Assembly (NCBI GenBank): GCA_900546605.1
Contig: URDV01000019.1
Location: 1-15,637 of the forward strand
Origin: an uncultured Prevotella sp.
GTDB taxonomy: Bacteria > Bacteroidota > Bacteroidia > Bacteroidales > Bacteroidaceae
Reading direction: 5' to 3'
DNA: 15,637 nucleotides
Positions 12,853-15,637 of the stretch are shown piece after piece. Each line of letters opens with the position of its first letter. The stretch's first letter is position 1. The notes under the pieces were generated by a model, which was not told the DNA's origin, made no database searches, and saw nothing but the letters and a program-made list of their open reading frames with translations. Made by a program: the position numbers and the translations under genes.

Positions 12853-14640
12853 TTACTCACCCTTTTCCATTTTAGCCTTCAATGCAGCGAGTGCATTGTT
12901 TTCACCAAGTGAAGTGGTAGCGGCTTGGTTTTGGATAGCAGGGATGTCGCTGTTCTTGCTCTTGTTAGAGCGAGCCTTGCGAGGAGCAGGTGTTTCGCTG
13001 CCACGTTGAGCATCTTCGAATGTACGGCTGTGTGAAAGGATGATGCGCTTAGTGTCCTTGTTGAATTCAATAACCTTGAAGGGGAGCTTTTCGCCTTCCT
13101 TAGCGTGTGAGCCATCTTCCTTAACAAGGTGCTTAGGAGTAGCAAAACCTTCAACACCATATTCGAGCTGAACTACAGCACCCTTGTCCATGAGTTCTAC
13201 GATAGTACCCTCATGTACACTGCCTTCAGTGAAAGTGGTTTCGAATACGTCCCAAGGATTCTCTTCGAGCTGCTTGTGACCGAGAGAGAGACGACGGTTG
13301 TCCTTGTCGATGTCGAGAACAACAACTTCGATGTCGGCGCCAATCTGAGTGAATTCAGAGGGGTGCTTAATCTTCTTAGTCCAAGAGAGGTCAGAGATGT
13401 GGATGAGGCCATCAACACCTTCTTCGAGTTCAACAAAAACACCAAAGTTAGTGAAGTTGCGAACTTTTGCGTGGTGACGTGAACCTACGGGGTACTTCAC
13501 CTCAATGTCCTTCCAAGGATCGTCCTTGAGCTGCTTGATACCGAGTGACATCTTGCGCTCTTGGCGATCAAGTGTAAGGATAACAGCTTCAACTTCGTCG
13601 CCTACCTTGAGGAAGTCTTGAGCTGAGCGCAAGTGCTGGCTCCAGCTCATTTCGCTTACGTGAATAAGACCTTCAACGCCCGGAGCGATTTCAACGAATG
13701 CACCGTAGTCAGCCATAACAACAACCTTACCCTTAACCTTGTCACCTACCTTGAGGTTAGGATCGAGGGCATCCCAAGGATGCGGAGTGAGTTGCTTAAG
13801 ACCGAGAGCAATACGCTTCTTCTCTTCATCGAAGTCAAGGATAACAACGTTGAGTTTTTGATCGAGTTCAACGATTTCATGAGGATCGTTTACGCGGCCC
13901 CATGAAAGGTCGGTGATGTGAATCAAACCATCTACGCCACCAAGGTCGATGAATACACCATAAGAAGTGATATTCTTAACGGTACCTTCGAGTACTTGAC
14001 CCTTCTGAAGCTTAGAGATGATTTCTTGCTTTTGAGCTTCGAGTTCAGCCTCGATGAGTGCCTTGTGTGATACAACAACGTTTTTGTATTCCTGGTTGAT
14101 TTTAACAACCTGGAATTCCATTGTCTTACCAACGAATACATCGTAGTCGCGGATGGGCTTAACGTCGATTTGTGAACCAGGCAAGAATGCTTCGATGCCA
14201 AAGATGTCAACAATCATACCACCCTTAGTGCGGCACTTGATGTAACCCTTGATAACTTCCTTGTTCTCGAGAGCTGCGTTAACGCGTTCCCAAGACTTGC
14301 TTGCACGAGCCTTCTTGTGTGAGAGCACGAGTTGGCCACGCTTGTCTTCTTGATTCTCAACGTATACTTCAACAGTATCGCCTACCTTCAAGTCAGGATT
14401 GTAACGGAATTCGTTTACGGGGATGATACCATCGCTCTTGTAGCCGATGTTTACAACTACTTCGCGCTTACCGATTGAAATTACTGTACCTTCAACAACT
14501 TCGTTTTCGTTTACGCGACCAAGGGTTGCGTCGTAAGCCTTCTCTTGTTCGTCGTGGCTTTGAGTTGATTCAACGGTACCGTTCTCGAATGCGTTCCAGT
14601 CAAAGTCCGCAAGCGGTGCAATGTTTTTTAAATTCTCCAT
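12853..14640 (-). CDS. rpsA: 30S ribosomal protein S1
   Basis: Binds mRNA on the small ribosomal subunit and helps load transcripts with weak or no Shine-Dalgarno sequence, as is usual in Bacteroidota. The 595 residues contain six S1 (OB-fold) domains: about 46-109, 127-193, 213-283, 296-371, 384-458 and 471-538. Domains 3 to 5 carry the strongest consensus: YGVFIDLGGVDGLIHITDLSW at about 227-247, YGAFVEIAPGVEGLIHVSEMSW at about 312-333 and FGVFVELEEGVDGLIHISDLSW at about 399-420. An acidic N-terminal segment (about 1-40) precedes them, and a tail rich in Ala, Lys, Ser and Asn (541-595) follows. The gene is monocistronic: own upstream box, leader of about 130 bases and own terminator. The repeated domains and even codon use leave long open frames on the other strand, which are not genes. 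Confidence 0.97.
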   Translation of the reverse strand: MENLKNIAPLADFDWNAFENGTVESTQSHDEQEKAYDATLGRVNENEVVEGTVISIGKREVVVNIGYKSDGIIPVNEFRYNPDLKVGDTVEVYVENQEDKRGQLVLSHKKARASKSWERVNAALENKEVIKGYIKCRTKGGMIVDIFGIEAFLPGSQIDVKPIRDYDVFVGKTMEFQVVKINQEYKNVVVSHKALIEAELEAQKQEIISKLQKGQVLEGTVKNITSYGVFIDLGGVDGLIHITDLSWGRVNDPHEIVELDQKLNVVILDFDEEKKRIALGLKQLTPHPWDALDPNLKVGDKVKGKVVVMADYGAFVEIAPGVEGLIHVSEMSWSQHLRSAQDFLKVGDEVEAVILTLDRQERKMSLGIKQLKDDPWKDIEVKYPVGSRHHAKVRNFTNFGVFVELEEGVDGLIHISDLSWTKKIKHPSEFTQIGADIEVVVLDIDKDNRRLSLGHKQLEENPWDVFETTFTEGSVHEGTIVELMDKGAVVQLEYGVEGFATPKHLVKEDGSHAKEGEKLPFKVIEFNKDTKRIILSHSRTFEDAQRGSETPAPRKARSNKSKNSDIPAIQNQAATTSLGENNALAALKAKMEKGE

Positions 14641-14781
14641 TTAATGTGTTAATAATAAAGTGAATAAATAAGGCTTCAGCGTAGTGAATGGTGATTGTGG
14701 CAGGAACGGGTTGGGCACTCGGCCCTCAGTGGAGAAGTTGTTCGAGCAACGTTCATTCCATCTTTTGGCTGAAACTTGCTG

Positions 14782-14789
14782 CAAAATTA
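14782..14789 (-). promoter_or_regulatory. Bacteroidota-type -7 box for rpsA
   Basis: On the minus strand this is TAATTTTG followed by CAGCAAG, an exact TAnnTTTG match. It predicts transcription from about 14775 and a leader of about 130 nucleotides before the rpsA start at 14640. No clear -33 TTTG is seen at standard spacing. Confidence 0.5.
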
Positions 14790-14955
14790 CGCATTTGTTT
14801 TGAAAATGAATGCTTTTGCTTATCTGTTTTTTTGTTTTTACTTCATTTTTCATCATTTAAACCATGATAATCCGTTTTATGTAAACTCTGCTTGGGGTGA
14901 AAATCATTTATTTGGTTCTGTGCAATGCAAGAGCAGCTTTATAAGAAAAGAAAAA

Positions 14956-14990
14956 GTGCCAAATACCCATTTTATGTGGGTATTTGGCAC
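14956..14990 (-). terminator. Terminator of the OmpA-like gene
   Basis: GTGCCAAATACCCA (14956-14969) and TGGGTATTTGGCAC (14977-14990) form a perfect 14-bp stem with a 7-base loop. On the minus strand it is followed by TTTTTCTTTTC, a strong U-tract. It lies 36 bases after the stop codon. Confidence 0.93.
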
Positions 14991-15026
14991 AAAGTGTCTA
15001 TGTGTTGTTAGTTAAGTAAGTTGCTA

Positions 15027-15637
15027 TTACTGAATCTTAACTGTAGCACGACGGTTGTATGAGAACGGAGAAAGGTTCATTACACCACCCTTAGCCTCGG
15101 TAATGATGTTGTCGCGGTTAACGCCCATCTTAACGAGTTCGTTAGCAACAGTTTCAGCACGTTTTTCAGAGAGCTTCTGGTTGTATTCAGCAGAGCCAGT
15201 CTTGCTATCGGCATAACCAGTAACAACGATCTTAGCGTTGTTAGCCTTAGCATATTCGGCAACTTCCTTTACGTTAACAAGATCCTTGCGGCTGGCAACC
15301 TTAGCAGAGTTGATGTTGAAGAATACGCTTGAGGTAGTACCCACATATTCTTTGCTACCCTTTTCAACCACTTGGTTCTTGGCATTAGCCAACATGTCGC
15401 GCAAACGTGCGTTTTCGTCTTGTTGTTCCTTGAGTGATTGGTTGAGGGCATCCATTTGCTCCTTGTTCATAGCCATCAAAGCGTCAACATCGGGTACCTT
15501 GTCCCAAGTGCACTTGCCGAGGTTGTAAGTAACACCTACGTCAAGACGGAGGTCCTTATCCCAATGCTTCATTTTGGTCTTTTTGTATGAAGACCAGTTG
15601 TCATTAGCTGCTCCGTCAAGTGAACCTTCAGTAGCAC
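15027..15637 (-). CDS. OmpA-family outer-membrane protein, C-terminal part (partial)
   Basis: The minus-strand frame is open to the right edge, so the start lies outside the window; the Met at 15572 is internal. The visible 202 residues begin with a stretch containing the end of a membrane beta-barrel (LRLDVGVTYNLG). A linker with a heptad-like, coiled-coil-prone segment (MNKEQMDALNQSLKEQQDEN) follows. The C-terminal OmpA domain occupies about the last 105 residues and should bind peptidoglycan: FFNINSAKV, VVTGYADSKTGS, YNQKLSEKRAETVANEL and the end RRATVKIQ. The Asp of GYADS and the Arg of SEKRAE are where the diaminopimelate-binding residues sit in this family. It presumably tethers the outer membrane to the wall and, like rpsA next to it, has the codon look of a highly expressed gene. 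A strong terminator follows. Confidence 0.92.
   Translation of the reverse strand, partial: ATEGSLDGAANDNWSSYKKTKMKHWDKDLRLDVGVTYNLGKCTWDKVPDVDALMAMNKEQMDALNQSLKEQQDENARLRDMLANAKNQVVEKGSKEYVGTTSSVFFNINSAKVASRKDLVNVKEVAEYAKANNAKIVVTGYADSKTGSAEYNQKLSEKRAETVANELVKMGVNRDNIITEAKGGVMNLSPFSYNRRATVKIQ

Larger units (their letters stand above)
14641..15026. other. Intergenic region between the OmpA-like gene and rpsA
   Basis: These 386 bases contain the terminator of the OmpA-like gene (14956-14990), AT-rich DNA, a -7 box (14782-14789) and the rpsA leader. In the leader two short stems are visible: GGGC (14713-14716) with GCCC (14722-14725), and GTTG (14737-14740) with CAAC (14747-14750). No gene is seen. 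Confidence 0.6.

Noticed and set aside
12812..14663. Many open frames on both strands within and around rpsA
   Set aside because: They are shadows of the strongly biased codon use in rpsA; the S1 domain order in the main frame accounts for the whole stretch.
15570..15572. ATG at 15572 as the start of the OmpA-like gene
   Set aside because: The frame stays open to the window edge and the residues before it continue the barrel, so this Met is internal.

Overview
This window is the end of a contig from a member of the Bacteroidota, most likely order Bacteroidales and plausibly a Prevotella-like organism. Four things point there: the protein families; several upstream boxes of the Bacteroidota -7 type (TAnnTTTG, often in the context TAACTTTGCA); no Shine-Dalgarno-like sequence that I noticed before the starts; and a secreted glycoside hydrolase ending in a Por-secretion-like tail. 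The genus is an inference. The first 17 bases are not genomic: they match the end of the Illumina TruSeq adapter, so the left edge is an assembly boundary.

Layout from left to right. (1) At 18-170 lies the N-terminus of an unidentified membrane-anchored protein, minus strand, cut off by the adapter. It diverges from phoH (335-1321), which is followed by a long hairpin and purC (1496-2437). (2) A strong shared terminator separates purC from a minus-strand block: a Sel1-repeat protein (2564-3661), a YczE/YitT-like membrane protein (3756-4490), and a 1071-residue secreted GH20 beta-hexosaminidase (4844-8059). (3) Further minus-strand genes read asnA (11695 to 10658), a small lipoprotein (10442 to 10002), ribE (9976 to 9371), crcB (9348 to 8977) and nth (8870 to 8235). 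The lipoprotein, ribE and crcB are 22-25 bp apart and probably co-transcribed. (4) A 1157-bp gene-free stretch (11696-12852) holds a 23-bp tandem repeat array with an internal palindrome, AT-rich DNA and the rpsA terminator. (5) rpsA (ribosomal protein S1, 14640 to 12853) has a leader of more than 100 nt. Upstream of it lies the C-terminal part of an OmpA-like outer-membrane protein that runs off the right edge.

The genes are mostly core housekeeping: purine and riboflavin synthesis, asparagine synthesis, base-excision repair, fluoride export, translation and cell-envelope anchoring, plus one glycan-degrading enzyme. I see no insertion sequence, prophage, CRISPR array, defence system, rRNA or tRNA gene. 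The more unusual material is non-coding: the 23-bp palindromic array, a 17-bp element present twice in opposite orientation in two intergenic regions, and several long hairpins. None of it amounts to a demonstrable new system.
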